The notes under the pieces: model-generated
What the model was told of the DNA's origin: nothing
Seen by the model: the letters and a program-made list of their open reading frames with translations, nothing else
The model's database searches: none
Source of the DNA: Magicicada septendecula
Lineage: Eukaryota; Arthropoda; Insecta; Hemiptera; Cicadidae
Length of the DNA: 64,000 nucleotides
Reading direction: 5' to 3'
Assembly: GCA_034769895.1 (NCBI GenBank)
Contig: CM068367.1
Span: 693,334,462-693,398,461, forward strand
Position numbers and translations under genes: made by a program
Part shown: one piece after another, positions 36,421 through 49,756 of the stretch
Layout: each line of letters opens with the position of its first letter
Numbering within the stretch: position 1 is the first letter of the stretch

Positions 36421-37250
36421 CCAAGTTGAGCTTTTCTTAGCAGGTTAGAAGTACGGTGGACAAAGCGGCAAAGTAAGTTATGGCACTTAGTCGACTCTCG
36501 GCGCCCGAAGTCAACTAGAAGAAGACTTTTGATGGTAGCTGTGCAGTCAGTCCTACTGTATGGAGAGAAAGTGTGGGCAGTCTTCCTGAATCGCAAGACT
36601 TACAGGAACAAAATAACCCCAGGTCCAAAAACGATGTGCTTTTCGAGTTGCATCGACCTCGAGCTGGCTGTTTTGGTCATTGCCGGAGAGATGGCGAATG
36701 ACCTTCTCGCCAAGGAACGTGAGATCGTCTTTCAGAAGAAGAAAAAGAAGAAGGAGGTAGGTGACCCACATCGAGAGGCCCGAAGCCAGATGGTGGAGAG
36801 CTTGCGATCAAGAAGAACGAAGTCATTGGACAATGGGCGGAGGCGAGATCGACTATTACTTTCTGACTGGAGACAGGTATTTTCGATCTTACCTGAAGAA
36901 AGTTGAAAAAGCCTAGTCACCAGAGTGCCTGTACTGCCCGGGAGCTGCAGACGATCCCAGCAGTCCGATTTCTTCGTGTGCAAGAAATCGGAGCAATATA
37001 GAAGATCGTTGCAAGATCATATTAGGCAGGAGATCTCCACGGATAGTATCGTTGAAGCAATGCTCCAAGGGGAGGACACCTGGAACTGGGTGGCACGCTT
37101 CGCAGAAGAGATTCTTCGGGCGAAGAGGATAGATTTGGATAATACAACATAGAAGGCTAACAAGTCAGATGTGAGCCCTAGGTTGAAGAACAATAGGCCT
37201 AGCCCAAAGCAGTGAGTCAAACAGTTCCAGGTTAGTGGTCTAGAAGAGGA
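36420..37250 (+). pseudogene. R1-like non-LTR retrotransposon 3' end, copy A
   Basis: Translation in shifting frames gives the C-terminal region of an R1/jockey-type polyprotein. It runs from QVRSTVDKAAK and MALSRLS through VQSVLLYGEKVWA, AVLVIAGEMANDLLAKERE, then the degraded CCHC-like region and WNWVARFAEEILRAKRIDLD. The polymerase core lies upstream and is missing (5' truncation). Stops and frameshifts (for example near 36515 and 36905) make it inactive. The 3' UTR has GGTTTTTTAGTGGGTCGGGT (37259-37278), typical of such tails. Confidence 0.7.
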
Positions 37251-37439
37251 AAGGGAGGTGGTTTTTTAGTGGGTCGGGTATAACACTCAAACCCACCCCA
37301 CAAACCACGGAAATGTGGACCCTTCCGGACATTTGTAGAGCAAAATTTTCCACCTGTTCTCGTAAAATTATTATTATTAATATTAATTTTATTGTTGTTG
37401 TTTTTGTTTTTGTTGTTGTCTTTGTTATTATTATTCTCT

Positions 37440-38300
37440 TTCCTACTCATTCAAAAAGAGAAGACGATGCCTTTACCGTCATGGATGAGGTTCCTTTGTT
37501 CACCAAACTGGATTGGAAACCAAATTACTTTTGGCAGCTAATGAAGTCCACGTCTGAGAAGGCTGAGGGTGTCACTTCTGCGCTCAGCAGACTTATGGGC
37601 AAATATCGGAGGCTAGTGTCTAGCAGATGAAAACGAATTATGTCCGTCCTCTTATACGGCTCTTAAACCTGTGCCACTTGCTTAATCTGGAAAAGTATAG
37701 GAGTATAAAATAGCGGCAGTATATAAAGAGGAGCACTCCGGATCGCGTGCTCGTACAGAACTGTGTCAGAACCGGCTGTGCTGGTGGTCACGGGAGTGAT
37801 ACCCATCGAGAGAGGAAATGTACCCACACGAAGAAAACAGAAGTGGGTAAGGAAGTGGTGACGACGCATGAGAAAGGGACCACAACGCATAGGCGACAGG
37901 AATGCTGACTGACGGAAACGAGAGATAGATGCAGAGTTGATGGGTAGCGTGGTCGGTTTGGACGAAGCAGAAGCATGGGGATGTAAATTATTATCTGACC
38001 CAGCTCCTTAGTGGGCACGGCTGTTTTAACGCCAACCTCCACAAGGCGGTGAAGACTAGAAATCCGAATGTCAGTGTGGCGACGCGCCAAAGGATGACAC
38101 CAAACATACATTCTTTGAATGTAGAAGATGGCAGGCGGACAGACTAATGGCGGAGATCGCTCCGGAAACCGTCAGAAGGTCACTGGAATCATGTTAGCGC
38201 TTATGTCGAGGAGGTGCTCAAAATTAGACGGGCGAGAGCAGAAATAATAAGCTAAACTTGTGAAGATAAGTTAGAAGAAGCTCTCGCAAGCACACAGAGT
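37440..38300 (+). pseudogene. R1-like non-LTR retrotransposon 3' end, copy B
   Basis: A second, more decayed 3' end of the same kind directly downstream of copy A and in the same orientation. It keeps SEKAEGVTSALSRLMGKYRR and, in other frames, ALRIACSYRTVSEPAVLVVT followed by GVIPIERGN. The conserved order of these segments matches copy A and the family. Multiple stops and frameshifts. Confidence 0.65.
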
Positions 38301-38501
38301 TGCCACACTGAAGTAATGCTGACAGCGGTTCCAGAGTGGCAGCAATGCCTGAAGAGGGGGATTTTCAGTTAGTGAGAGTCGGCCAACCTGTGGTGGCAGG
38401 AGGATGAAAAGCGAGGGCCCCTGATGGTACATAACGTATTTTCGTATTTTTCTTTTCCAAAAAGGAAATTACTATTATTATTGTTATTTTATGAGAAGTA
38501 G

Positions 38502-39527
<1,026 letters not shown>

Positions 39528-40350
39528 TGTCATCCTGATAAACAATATGAGATTGTAGGATATGCAGATGATATTAATATTATGGCAAGTTCCCAACAAA
39601 GAGCAAAAGAGACCTTCCAGGAACTCAAAGGTGAAGCAGAAGAGATAGGCTTACAGGTGAATATAGATAAAACAAAGGAAAACCGAAGGGAAACCAGAAA
39701 ACCTGAACAGTTTGAAATCGAACCACTAAACCTGGAAATAGTTAATTGGTTTAAATATTTGGGATATTGGATTGTAGAAGATAATGGAGGAATAAATGAA
39801 ATAAGGAAAAGGATACAGCCCGTAAATAGAGCATATGCTTCGTCGACAACTATATTCAAGACAAGGAGTATCCACCGTCATATCCAAGGTCACATTATGT
39901 AAAGTTATGATTAGACCGATGATAACACATTGCCATATTATGGCAGCGAGACTTGGACTCTGGACAAACAAGCCACTAACATAGTCGATACCTTTGAAAG
40001 GAGAATTTTGAGGAGAATATATGGACCAATCCAAGTCAATGGGATATGGAGAATGCGTCACAAAGACAAACTATACAAGCTATATAAAGACAATGATCTG
40101 ACCATAGATTGCAATGGGCAGGACACATCAATAGGATGGAAGGGAACCGAATACCTAGAAAGGTACTGTTTAGTCAAATCGAGGGTAGAAGGCCTGTCGG
40201 TTTTATTAAAATAATTTGCTTAATTATTTGCTTAATTATAATTTGCTTAAAATAAAACGAAGGACACCGATCGCCAAGGACAGGGAAAATGGAGGTGGCT
40301 GATTATGGAGACTAAGATTCGACACCGAACTATGACGCCATAGAAGAAGA
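39528..40350 (+). pseudogene. Non-LTR retrotransposon fragment with RT YADD box
   Basis: Starts within the RT palm: YEIVGYADDINIMA, with the catalytic YADD at 39561-39572. It continues with GLQVNIDKTK and FKYLGYWIVEDNGG, then YGSETWTLDKQA, FERRILRRIYGP and, near the end, GRPVGF-like. This is the common end of arthropod endonuclease/RT retrotransposons. A stop at 39900-39902 coincides with a frameshift, and the frame returns by 39930. The 5' part is absent, as is usual for truncated insertions. Clade uncertain; it differs from the R1-like copies upstream. Confidence 0.75.
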
Positions 40351-41989
40351 AGACGTAGGTAGAAGATAAATAATATAGAGCTGAGAAAAAATCGATTAAT
40401 AATTCTTAGTTGTGTACACGCCTCTCGATTCAATAACTAAATAATATTTGGATTTTGTTGTTCATGACGTGTCCGTTCGTTGATTAACTAATTTTGCAAA
40501 CTATACTTGGTTCTGCAACAACATTAACAGCATATAATTAATCTTTGTGACTTTGTGCCGTGGCAAAGGGTAAAGTTGAATGCCCCGGCCATATTTCGCG
40601 CCGACAATGCCGGCCGAATATCAGGACCAAAGGTTGCGCGGTCGAAATCTGCTATATACGCGGCCTTCACCGATATACCGCTACGATGCACGACAGCGAA
40701 ATCAAGTCGGCGGCGTATCAGCTATTTGTAACTCTACACTACCCGCTGCTGGCTGAATACGTCTGTCTTTCCTTTTCGACACTCCGGCAGGGCGATTGTT
40801 TGATGGCGGGCATTCATAGACATCTATAATGACTTCGTGATTTATAAAGTGCTTCAGGGTCCCCGCATAGTCGGGAGGTAAAAGGGGTTGCCAGGATGGG
40901 GAAATTACATCTATCCCCATCCGCAGAGCGGAGCAACAAGGTCCCCAACGCCGTGAGACCAACCTAGACCCAACGGAACCTCTGCAGAGAAGGAATTACA
41001 CTACCCGGGGAAGCTGGCCCTTGCTTTCATCACCGTCACTCTCCTCCAGCATTACATAGCAAGTTCTACCATATGTGTCAGCAAAGAGCAGGTGGGAGGA
41101 TTCTTTTATTTAACCACACACACACAGCACTCCACCAGTTGTGAGCTACAAATGAAAGACTCGCTTACCAAGAATAAACTCGTGCATTTAAGGGTTAAGA
41201 TTGCTCATAACAGGTCCTGTGCAGACATGGTGCTTGATGTGATTATTGTGTTTATTATTATTGGGAATCTGCTTATAATACATTTTTAGTAATGTAATTG
41301 TTATTTGTGTTGTTAAATGTTATTATTATTACAACTTAAAAATTTTAATCTCTACAAAATGAACGCAATTGAAAATAGCCTAAAAAACTATATTCTAAAA
41401 TTTTAGTATCTATACAATAAACAACTTGTATCTACCTGTTATATAGCTTTCGCAGTTTCATTGTTTAACCATATTATTAGATGTCATTAGTATAGATTGA
41501 AAATTTCTTGTATTCATGAAATGAAAATAATTTGAAACTACATTTAAAGCTATAACTTGAAAAATTTAATGTCTGGATTGCAGTGATTACAGTGGTTGAT
41601 CATATTGTTACATGTTATTATTACTTGCAAATAGTTAATGTCGATAAATGAAAGTAATTTGGAAATGACTTAAAAAAACTATACTTGAAAATTTTTCCAT
41701 TTATATAATGAGCAACTTGTACCTCCTTGTTATATAGCTTTAGTAATTTCCTTGCTGATTAAATTGTCAAATGTTGTCAGTGCAAATTGAAAATTTCTAG
41801 CGATTGCAAAATTAAAAGAATTTGTGTCTGCTTGTTATACAGTTTTAATAATTTATTTGTTAATTATACTTGGGTGTTATTAGTACAAGTTAACAATATA
41901 CTAGTGTCTATGAAATGAGAATAATTGAAAATAGCTTGAAAATTATAACCTTAAAAAGAAATTTTTTGATGTTTATAAAAGGAACATAA
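40351..41989. other. Intergenic stretch with a GC-rich patch
   Basis: 40555-41060 is distinctly more GC-rich than its surroundings and has frames on both strands (40560-40829 plus; 40702-40962 minus), neither recognised. It could be part of an unrecognised mobile element. 41300-41990 is AT-rich with repeated phrases such as TTGAAAATT, TATACTTGAAAA and CTTGTTATATAGCTTT, suggesting an old degenerate tandem repeat. Confidence 0.4.
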
Positions 41990-42130
41990 CTGGAAATAAC
42001 GAATGCACTAATAAAAATGTTGTTGCTGTTAAACAAGTGTTTCATTATAAGACTTGTCACCATGGGCTCAGCGCATCTTTTTCCATCTAGGCCACGCGTC
42101 TAGTTTTAAAAAATTTACGTAACGTCGCTC
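41990..42130 (+). repeat. LTR 3' end and leader related to 755-1731
   Basis: Aligns by eye with 1680-1800: TAATAAA, GTGTTTCATTATAAGACTTGTCACC, then ATGGGCTC and TCTAGTTTTAAAAAATTTACG. The shared primer-site-like ATGGGC supports reading both as LTR ends of related elements. The start of this LTR could not be placed. Confidence 0.35.
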
Positions 42131-45100
42131 CCCCCCCCCAAAAAAAAAAAAAATTGGGGGACATTTCAACTTGAATCCAAGAACTAATAACTGTCCCATT
42201 GAAAAAGTAGTTTGTACATTTCGAAAGAAGCTGCATTTTCCTCCGTCCTTTGTCTTATGAGGAAATAATTTAGTCTTATCAGTACGTACTTTGTAAATAA
42301 TTTTGACTCTCTCTCTTGCTGTGTTGTATGTTAACTTCGGTGTTCTCATTTCTTTGTTTTTTTTTTTTATTTCTCCTTGAATCTCTTTTTCCCATTGGTA
42401 AGGTACTGACTTCGAATTATGTTCTTTGTACAGTTTAAAAGCTTCTTTTGCTGCCACGTTAATACAAACCATAATGTAATTATAGTCTTTTCCTGTCGTT
42501 AAACTATCTGTTGATTCGTGTAGAGTATTCTAACATTTTCTTGTCGAAGCTATCTAATTTTACCTTTGTTCGCCTAGCTTTCGTTTTTTATTTACGTTCA
42601 TTCTCTTTTCCAAATTGCTCGTTCTCTTTCCCAAACTGTTTTGCTTTTAGAAAATAATGATTACTTCTACCAATGAGTCCCTTACATGCCTTTACATTTT
42701 GAGCTTTTATTTGGTTGTTTTGTATGATCATAGCTTAGTCAACAATGGAATACAGACTTTATATTTTCTTGCGTCTTCACTTCCTTGCCAAATTGTCTCA
42801 CTTGTTGTTATTCGTCTTTTGGCCTAATCCCTCGTATTTAATGTCTCACTCATGACATTCATATTTTTAAAATTTCACCTCTACATGATCAAAAATTTCA
42901 ACTTCAGCATTGACTGGAGAGTCATCACTTACGGTGTGTATGTCTAAAATATTTGTTTTACATCCGAGCGTAGTAACTTTCCTTTTTGAGTCGTAGGTTC
43001 ATTGCACCCCAATCTGTGATATATTTTCGCAATGTGTTTCTAATAAACATTGACACTCCTTCCTGTTCCCTTCGGTTTTTGCGTACCCCACTAAAAAAAG
43101 AATTTTTTCATAGGGCGGATTACTGCTAAAAAATTGTTCCAGGAAAGGGGGGTTATAGACTAAGGTTTTCCATGGTAGCAGGTACTAATGATAAGTTAAA
43201 GGAAGAGGCATTGGCGGCAATAGGAAATTAGTAGTTATGGCCCACTGAGTGTGTTATATCATGGCTGCCTGCAGATTATAGGCCTACATATAAAACCTCA
43301 TTGGCGACACCTACTCAGTAACCCCCTCGATTAGGTACTGTGTACAAATGATAGTAATATTTTTACAACTTCCAACTTTCACAGTTTCATTTTTGGTTTC
43401 TGCGACTACTACAGTAACCTTTTAGTTTTTTATTCTAAATAGTACCTCGTTTATTATTTTTTTTTTTTTACTGTTTCTTAACACTCCGCGTTCCGTGAAC
43501 CGTCCCCGTCGTCTCTTTGCTCTTCCTATTCCGAAACTTTGGTAAGTTTTTAACATTTGAATTTTTTCTACCGTCGAGGAGTCAGCCCCAAATCTGAAGG
43601 ATCAAAATTTCATTTGGAGTATCCTTCTCTTACATTGTTTCTCTATAGCTAAAAACATCTACTTTCCCTGGCTGCTGATCCGCGGATGGTATTTATTTCC
43701 CACCTGTCAGACTGCATACAAACATGTAGGGATATTTCATTGTCCGCCACCAGCGGTCGGATGTTCTAGAGTTTTCATGCTCGCTTCAGATGTCTTGTTA
43801 TCCACAGTGGTTATAAAGAGTCTTCAGTGGTTATAATGATAATTCCTACATTCCTGCTGTTAAAGCCTGGTTGAAGCAGATCCCTTCATTCAGCATTTTG
43901 CAGAGTACACTAAGTACACCAATTTCATTTTGAACTGTTGAGATCGATAAGGAATGTAACAGTCGCTAGGTGTAACGAAAACCATATTACCTCACATTGT
44001 ATAATGCTGTGAGTTAATAATGTTCAGAAACTGAGAAATATTGTATTTTGTTTATCATATTTACTTTGGATGAGCCGAAAAATTGGTCTCACTGCCTATT
44101 AATTAACATTATCAAAAAACGTATGTCCTCATTGACTTTAGATTAGATACACATAGACCTTTTACGAAAGGAACTAAAGCTTAAGTTTTAGATTTTTCTG
44201 TGTCTTTTACCACCATACCAATCCACTTCAGTAAATTTCTTGTAATGATCCTGTTCCTGTTCATTAATGATCCTGTTCATTTTTGTAGGCACAAAGTGGC
44301 TAATCACTTTACAGTGGAAAGATGTTTTCAGTGATACCTTCTTAATCCCCAAAAAGTGAAGCTCAAATAGCATAAAAGTTAAAAATATGTATTAGGATTA
44401 AATACACCAGTGACTGGGTGAGACTGAACGAAATACTTGAAAGGTGCAGTTACACATAAGACAAGTCATGTGATAGGTAGACTGAAGCGAGTTACGAGAC
44501 AAGTCATAAAGTGACGAGACGTTGTAAACATGTCAGCACTGACTGACTGCCGCAAATACGCGTAAGTTCACACCATTTACGTTAGCTTATTATGAGTTAT
44601 GAGTGAGCTGATTTTAAGATACGCATACTCGACAAGTTTAAGGTGAAACCTAAACCTAAAACTAAAGTACGTTTCCGACTAAATCTGAAACCAGGACTTT
44701 GTTATTTTAATGTGACAGAAAGATTCAGACAAGCAAGCCAAGGCGACAGGAGTTTATCACTCACGTGTACGCCATTCAACGTCTGAGTACCTGTATCACT
44801 GGAACGTACATCTTGTCTACGAAGCGTGTGGCTGGTACACACGCAACAGATTAGGCTATATCCCGACGCAAACCAGTGTTACAACTCCCCTTCAGGCCGT
44901 GTGCATTGTGTAGCATCACAAACGATAGATCTGACAGTTTGTAAACAGAAAGCCTGAAAGTTAATAATTCCTATTAAAAGTAGCTTTCCTGTATTTGAGT
45001 GCCCGTAATGTTTGTACCACAATATTAGAAATATCCGTTCTCTTTTCCCTCAAAGCTTAAAGGTGTGATCAGCAGTGAATTTAGCTATCAAAATTTTCTC

Positions 45101-45677
45101 CTTCCAATTGATTGTTAGCCTACCTGTTTAACACACACGCATAATGTCACCACAGGTTTGTCGTGTTGATTGATTTACAAACGTATTTACACTTTTGAAA
45201 GTAATTTGTAGACAACACACAAAAGCGTATGAAATGATAAAACTTGAAGTTAACTGCATTGTTCTAAAAAGTTGAAAACATAATTTGAAAAGAGCTCTAG
45301 AAGTTTTACAAATTTAATTTTAGCGGTGAAACAAGGTGCGGTCTGTTTAAACGAAAACCACTATTAATTTTTAAAATTTAATTATAAATATCGTGGGTAA
45401 CGACGTTATTAATTTTACTCGCAGTGAGTGTTTCTGCCTACTCATGCGGCGCGCAAACCATGCATTATTAAAAATGGTTAATATATTTTTTCATCCTGAG
45501 CTAGCTAGCTATAGCGACGGAAACATTAATTGTGTCTAAATCGAATTCTGTTTGGCAAGAAAGAGCGTTTTCTTTGGGTTTAAAGGTGAATCCATTTGCA
45601 CCTTAATAACATTTAGTAAACTTGCTGATTTGATGTAGCTGGATAAAAAGATAAAAACATGCCCGAATATGAATCTA
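42131..45677. other. AT-rich stretch without recognised genes
   Basis: The longest frame is 42068-42472 on the minus strand (134 codons). It overlaps homopolymer runs and an LTR leader and resembles no protein I know. No other features supported. Confidence 0.45.
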
Positions 45678-46993
45678 CAGGGTCCGCCAGTGAAGCGGGA
45701 AATTTTGAAAGTCCAATAGTTCATTTTCTGCTCACGAGAGGGCGTGGAGGTTTTCGATTGTTGTTTTACATTTAATGCCATTTGTTAAACATGGAGCAGT
45801 GGTCCGGTGCACAGCGTGCTTTCTGCGTAAAATCGTTTTATAAGAATGGTGACTGTGTGACTTCTGTACAACGATTGTTTCGTAGTCATTTCAATATTCC
45901 ACGACATGGAAGAGTGCCGTCCGCTCATGCAATTATGTCATGGGTGAAAAAGTTTGAAGAAACTGGTTCCACATTAAACTTAAAGCATAGAGGAGCAACA
46001 AGGTCTGTAAGAACAGAGGAAAACATTGAAAGAGTTCGAGTAGCATTGACGCGTAGTCCACAACGTTCTGCAATGAAACATGCATCCGCACTAAACATTA
46101 GTGACACATCGTTACGACGAATTTTGCATATAAAGACTTATCTTTTCATCCTTACAAAATTCAAGTAATCCAGGAGTTGAAAGATGGCGATATGCTGGCT
46201 CGCAGAATTTTCAGCGAAGAAATATTGCGACGTGTAAATGATGATGAAAACTTTATTCACCGCATGTTTATGTCAGATGAAGCACATTTTCATTTGAATG
46301 GATATGTAAACAAACAAAATAGTCTATATTGGAATGATGAAAACCCAGGTGAGTTGCATGAAAAGCCATTACATAGTCCGAAAGTTACGGTGTGGTGTGC
46401 AGTTTCATCATCTGGCATTATTGGGCCATATTTTTTCCAAGACGATAGAGCAAACACCACGACTGTCAATGCAGACCGCTACACACACATGGTCAGAACA
46501 TTTTTGATGCAACAGCTCCCTAGGTTTCCGGAAATTAATTTTTTCCAGCAGGATGGGGCCACAAGTCATACTGCTCGTGTGTCCATGGCTGCTTTAAGAG
46601 AACTCTTCCCGGACGGACTCATATACAGATATGGCGACATCTCGTGGCCTGCAAGATCCCCAGATATTTCCGCATGCGACTTTTTTCTTTAGGGATTTCT
46701 GAAGAGTAGGGTGTACATTGACAGACCGCACACCATACCGGAATTAAAAACGAATATCAGACAAGAAATTGGACGGATTCAACCTGACCTGCTTCGTCGA
46801 GTGATGGAAAATTTTCGGTCAAGATTAGAAGAATGTTTACACAGAAATGGCTCTCACTTGAGCGGCGTTATTTTTAAAAAGTAAAATAATGGCATACTTT
46901 ACTCAACTCAAATCTGTAAAAAAAAATTCTGATAATAAATGTTTCATGAAAAAATTGGGTAGTTTAATTTTCCCGCTTCACTGGCGGACCCTG
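45678..46993 (+). mobile_element. Mariner-type (IS630-Tc1-mariner) DNA transposon, 1316 bp
   Basis: Bounded by 25-bp perfect terminal inverted repeats starting CAGGGTCCGCCAGTGAAGCG and flanked on each side by TA (45676-45677 and 46994-46995), the target duplication of this superfamily. One transposase gene fills the interior. Termini are intact, so it might still be moved by a transposase from another copy. Confidence 0.95.
45791..46884 (+). pseudogene. Mariner-type transposase, inactivated
   Basis: Begins MEQWSGAQRAFCVKSFYKNG, an N-terminal helix-turn-helix region. A second HTH follows, then the DDE/D domain: FMSDEAHFHLNGYVNKQN (first Asp), FFQQDGATSHTA (second Asp) and WPARSPDISACDFFL (third Asp in SACD). 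By my count 41 residues separate the second and third Asp, which would be DD41D. It ends VIFKK with TAA at 46882-46884. Two lesions are visible: an indel near 46127-46133 shifts the frame, and TAG at 46690-46692 replaces the Trp normally following DFFL. All three catalytic Asp codons remain. Confidence 0.93.
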
Positions 46994-46995
46994 TA

Positions 46996-49353
46996 TTATT
47001 TTTTCTTGGATTTTGTTGTGCATGATGTGCTCGTTGATTAACTAAATATCTCACTAACGACTCGGAACACAGTTTTTTTATTGGTAAAAAAGTACAAGTT
47101 TTACCTTATAGCCTGAACCAGTTTTCGCTTATTATAAGCTTCGTCAGAAGCTCAAATTATTATGTTTTAATTACCCTTTAATTTTAATTATGATTAATTT
47201 ACTATTTAATTATTATTTATATTTATTTATTTATTTTAATGTAGTTTTGATAGTTTATTTTAATTACTAATGTCAACAAAATACTTGCGATTGAGAAATG
47301 ACAATACTATTGATGAAACTGAAATTTTCAACTTTGTGTTACCAAAAATTAATTACAGACGAATTCAAAATGAATTAAATGATTCCACAAGAACGTACAC
47401 AAGAACGTAATACATAATCACGTGGCTTATGTATTTATAAGAACAAATAGGCCCACACAACTAGGCAATGCATCGTGTAAGAAATAGTGTTTCGGAATCA
47501 TGTGTGTCGGATATGCCGTATTCGCACTAGGCCTACATGCAACGTTTGTACATTTCTGATTGTTAACTTCAGTGACAAACAACTTTAAAGCGATTGAAAG
47601 GTAACGCTTATAAAAGTTGTTTTAATTGTGCACAAAATTAATTAATTGTAGAGTACGATGTTCTCAGAAGTAAACCACAGACCTTCTACCACAGTCAGGA
47701 AGATCGCGTTGTAGGCCTACTTAAAGCCGGCTACGCACTATCCATCGCCGCTGTCCAGCATGCCCGACGTCGGTTATGGATGTGCGCACCACACTGTCGT
47801 GCAACTCGTGCAGCGTGCCAGACATTCTTTAGTTCTCGTTGTGTTCTGTAAAAATCATTTTATTGATTATTTCTGTATTTTCTGTATATTTTTCGATAAA
47901 TTTTGATGTTATTTCACGGTCCATTATGAATTGTAATTAAAACAAATTAATAATAACAATATTTAAAATAATAACTGCTAATGATATTTTAATGTAGGCT
48001 ATTATGTAAACGAAAAATAAACTAAACTAAATATTAAACTGAAATGTAATCTGAATCGTTACTTATTAAATATAAACTAAAGAATGAACATAACGTAAAA
48101 TTAAACAGTAGTCTAAACATTTATTAAACGAATGACATGTAGGCCTACTGTACTTGCTCGAAAATGACGATTTGATAGACAGCAAGCGTATGCATGATCA
48201 AACATGCACGATGCACGATTCCTTGACATCCGTCAACACTACACACGATTCATTCGCACGTCGTGCGGCTTGAGCTGTGGTCTTGCTGGACTCATTTTTC
48301 ATCCTGCACATCCTTAAAAAAATACACGACGTGCGGATGGATATCAAAGCTACGCATTGTCATTTTCGACTTGGTGTCCGTCATGACGTCCAAAGGGGAT
48401 GGTTAGTGCGTAGCACCCATTCCGATTACAGCGCTCCTAACGGCCAGAAATCAGGGCAAGACCGCTTGTCTGAACAGCAGTTACAAATGCGTGAAAAACG
48501 ATTGTTTTTTTTTACGAATATATCCTATTATTAATTTATTAAGTAGATAAAAATGCGGAAAGTAGATGTGTGTAGGGCTGAAAATTATAGTAACAATAAA
48601 AATAAGCTTAACAGTTTACTGTTGCCTATTCACCGATATCAGTGAAATTTGCGGAATCCGCATTTTTATTACGATTCTACGTGTACTATAGGCCTAAACT
48701 AGGTGACGAAGCAAACAGCCCTCAAAACAAGTTTTTGCAAAAATGAATTTACGAATAAAACATGCAACACAGACGTGTATGCCAGAAGTGAAATCTAGTT
48801 ATTAACGGAGTTTAAATTGTTTCATGCTGTGGATAGGTTTAAATTATTTTTATTTTGTCATAGTGTGTCAAGTAAATATTTTTATTGAAATCAATCTAAA
48901 GACTATTAAAGTAAGTTTAAACGTATTTAATTTCCAACTTTTATATGACAGAACATGATTCCTTAATCTCATCATATGTCGTAAATTTTGTTACAAGAGT
49001 AATTTGAGGTCACTGTTGTTTTATTTTGTTACAGTTTATAATCCCTATTAATGTTTTATATACTTCAAACTTTTTATTTTTGATCTTAATCATACGACAT
49101 TAGTTCGTGAATCTGTCTTCACTAAACTCCAATAACTACTGTACCCTTTTTTGGATTGTCTATTTTCCATGCCATCCAATTTATTTCTGTATGTTATACA
49201 GATAAATAAATATAGTCTTATTTTTAGTTTAAACTTCAATTTATACAAAGAAGGTGTTCATTTTTTAACATAAACACATTTGTGTCAATGTTCTGTCATC
49301 TGCTCATCATCATCTTGCTCATCACTGGGAGCGAATGTCTCGCCCTGGATAGA
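46996..49353. other. AT-rich stretch with a possible inverted-repeat element
   Basis: No supported gene. 47008-47045 resembles 40446-40490 (TTGGATTTTGTTG, then CGTTGATTAACTAA), a short dispersed repeat. 47730-48414 has matching ends, described separately. TAGGCCTA occurs four times here. Confidence 0.45.
47730..48414. mobile_element. Possible MITE (685 bp) with 17-bp terminal inverted repeats
   Basis: Left end GCTACGCACTATCCATC and right end GATGGTTAGTGCGTAGC are inverted with one mismatch. No matching target duplication is visible beside them (TAAAGCCG versus ACCCATTC), so the boundaries may be off or the match may be partial. No transposase. Confidence 0.3.
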
Positions 49354-49756
49354 TTCGTACTCAGTGGCGGATTTAGGGGGAGGGGGCTATAAGGGCTATA
49401 GCCCAGGGCGGTAAAATCCAGGGGCGGCAAATTTGTGAAAAGTACCTGAAAGCACAACAATACATACACAAAATAAATAAACAAATAAATAAAAACCTTA
49501 GCCAAATAACCCTTTTAGTGCCAGGAGTCGCGGTCCGCGACTTTGCATACATATATGCCGCGAATATCGTGAGTCTCTGAGCGTGGCTCACTATGGTTAT
49601 GCGAGAATTGCCAGCGTCGCATAGCAAGAGCGAGACTCTCGGCATTTTGTACAGTACACAATAATGGTTTCGTTATATTGGCTGGCAACCAACCAGAAGC
49701 ATTAATGGAGAAATGTACTCCAGCTACCGACCCGTTTTGTTGGAAGTATACAATGA

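Noticed and set aside
36732-36983. Minus-strand frames over the R1-like fragment
   Set aside because: Shadows of the plus-strand retrotransposon remnant.
42068-42472. 134-codon minus-strand ORF
   Set aside because: It ends in homopolymer runs (Pro, Phe, Gly) and covers an LTR leader on the opposite strand. No family recognised, so it was not called.
49509-49525. CCCTTTTAGTGCC as a piggyBac-like terminus
   Set aside because: No TTAA target next to it and no matching inverted end was found.
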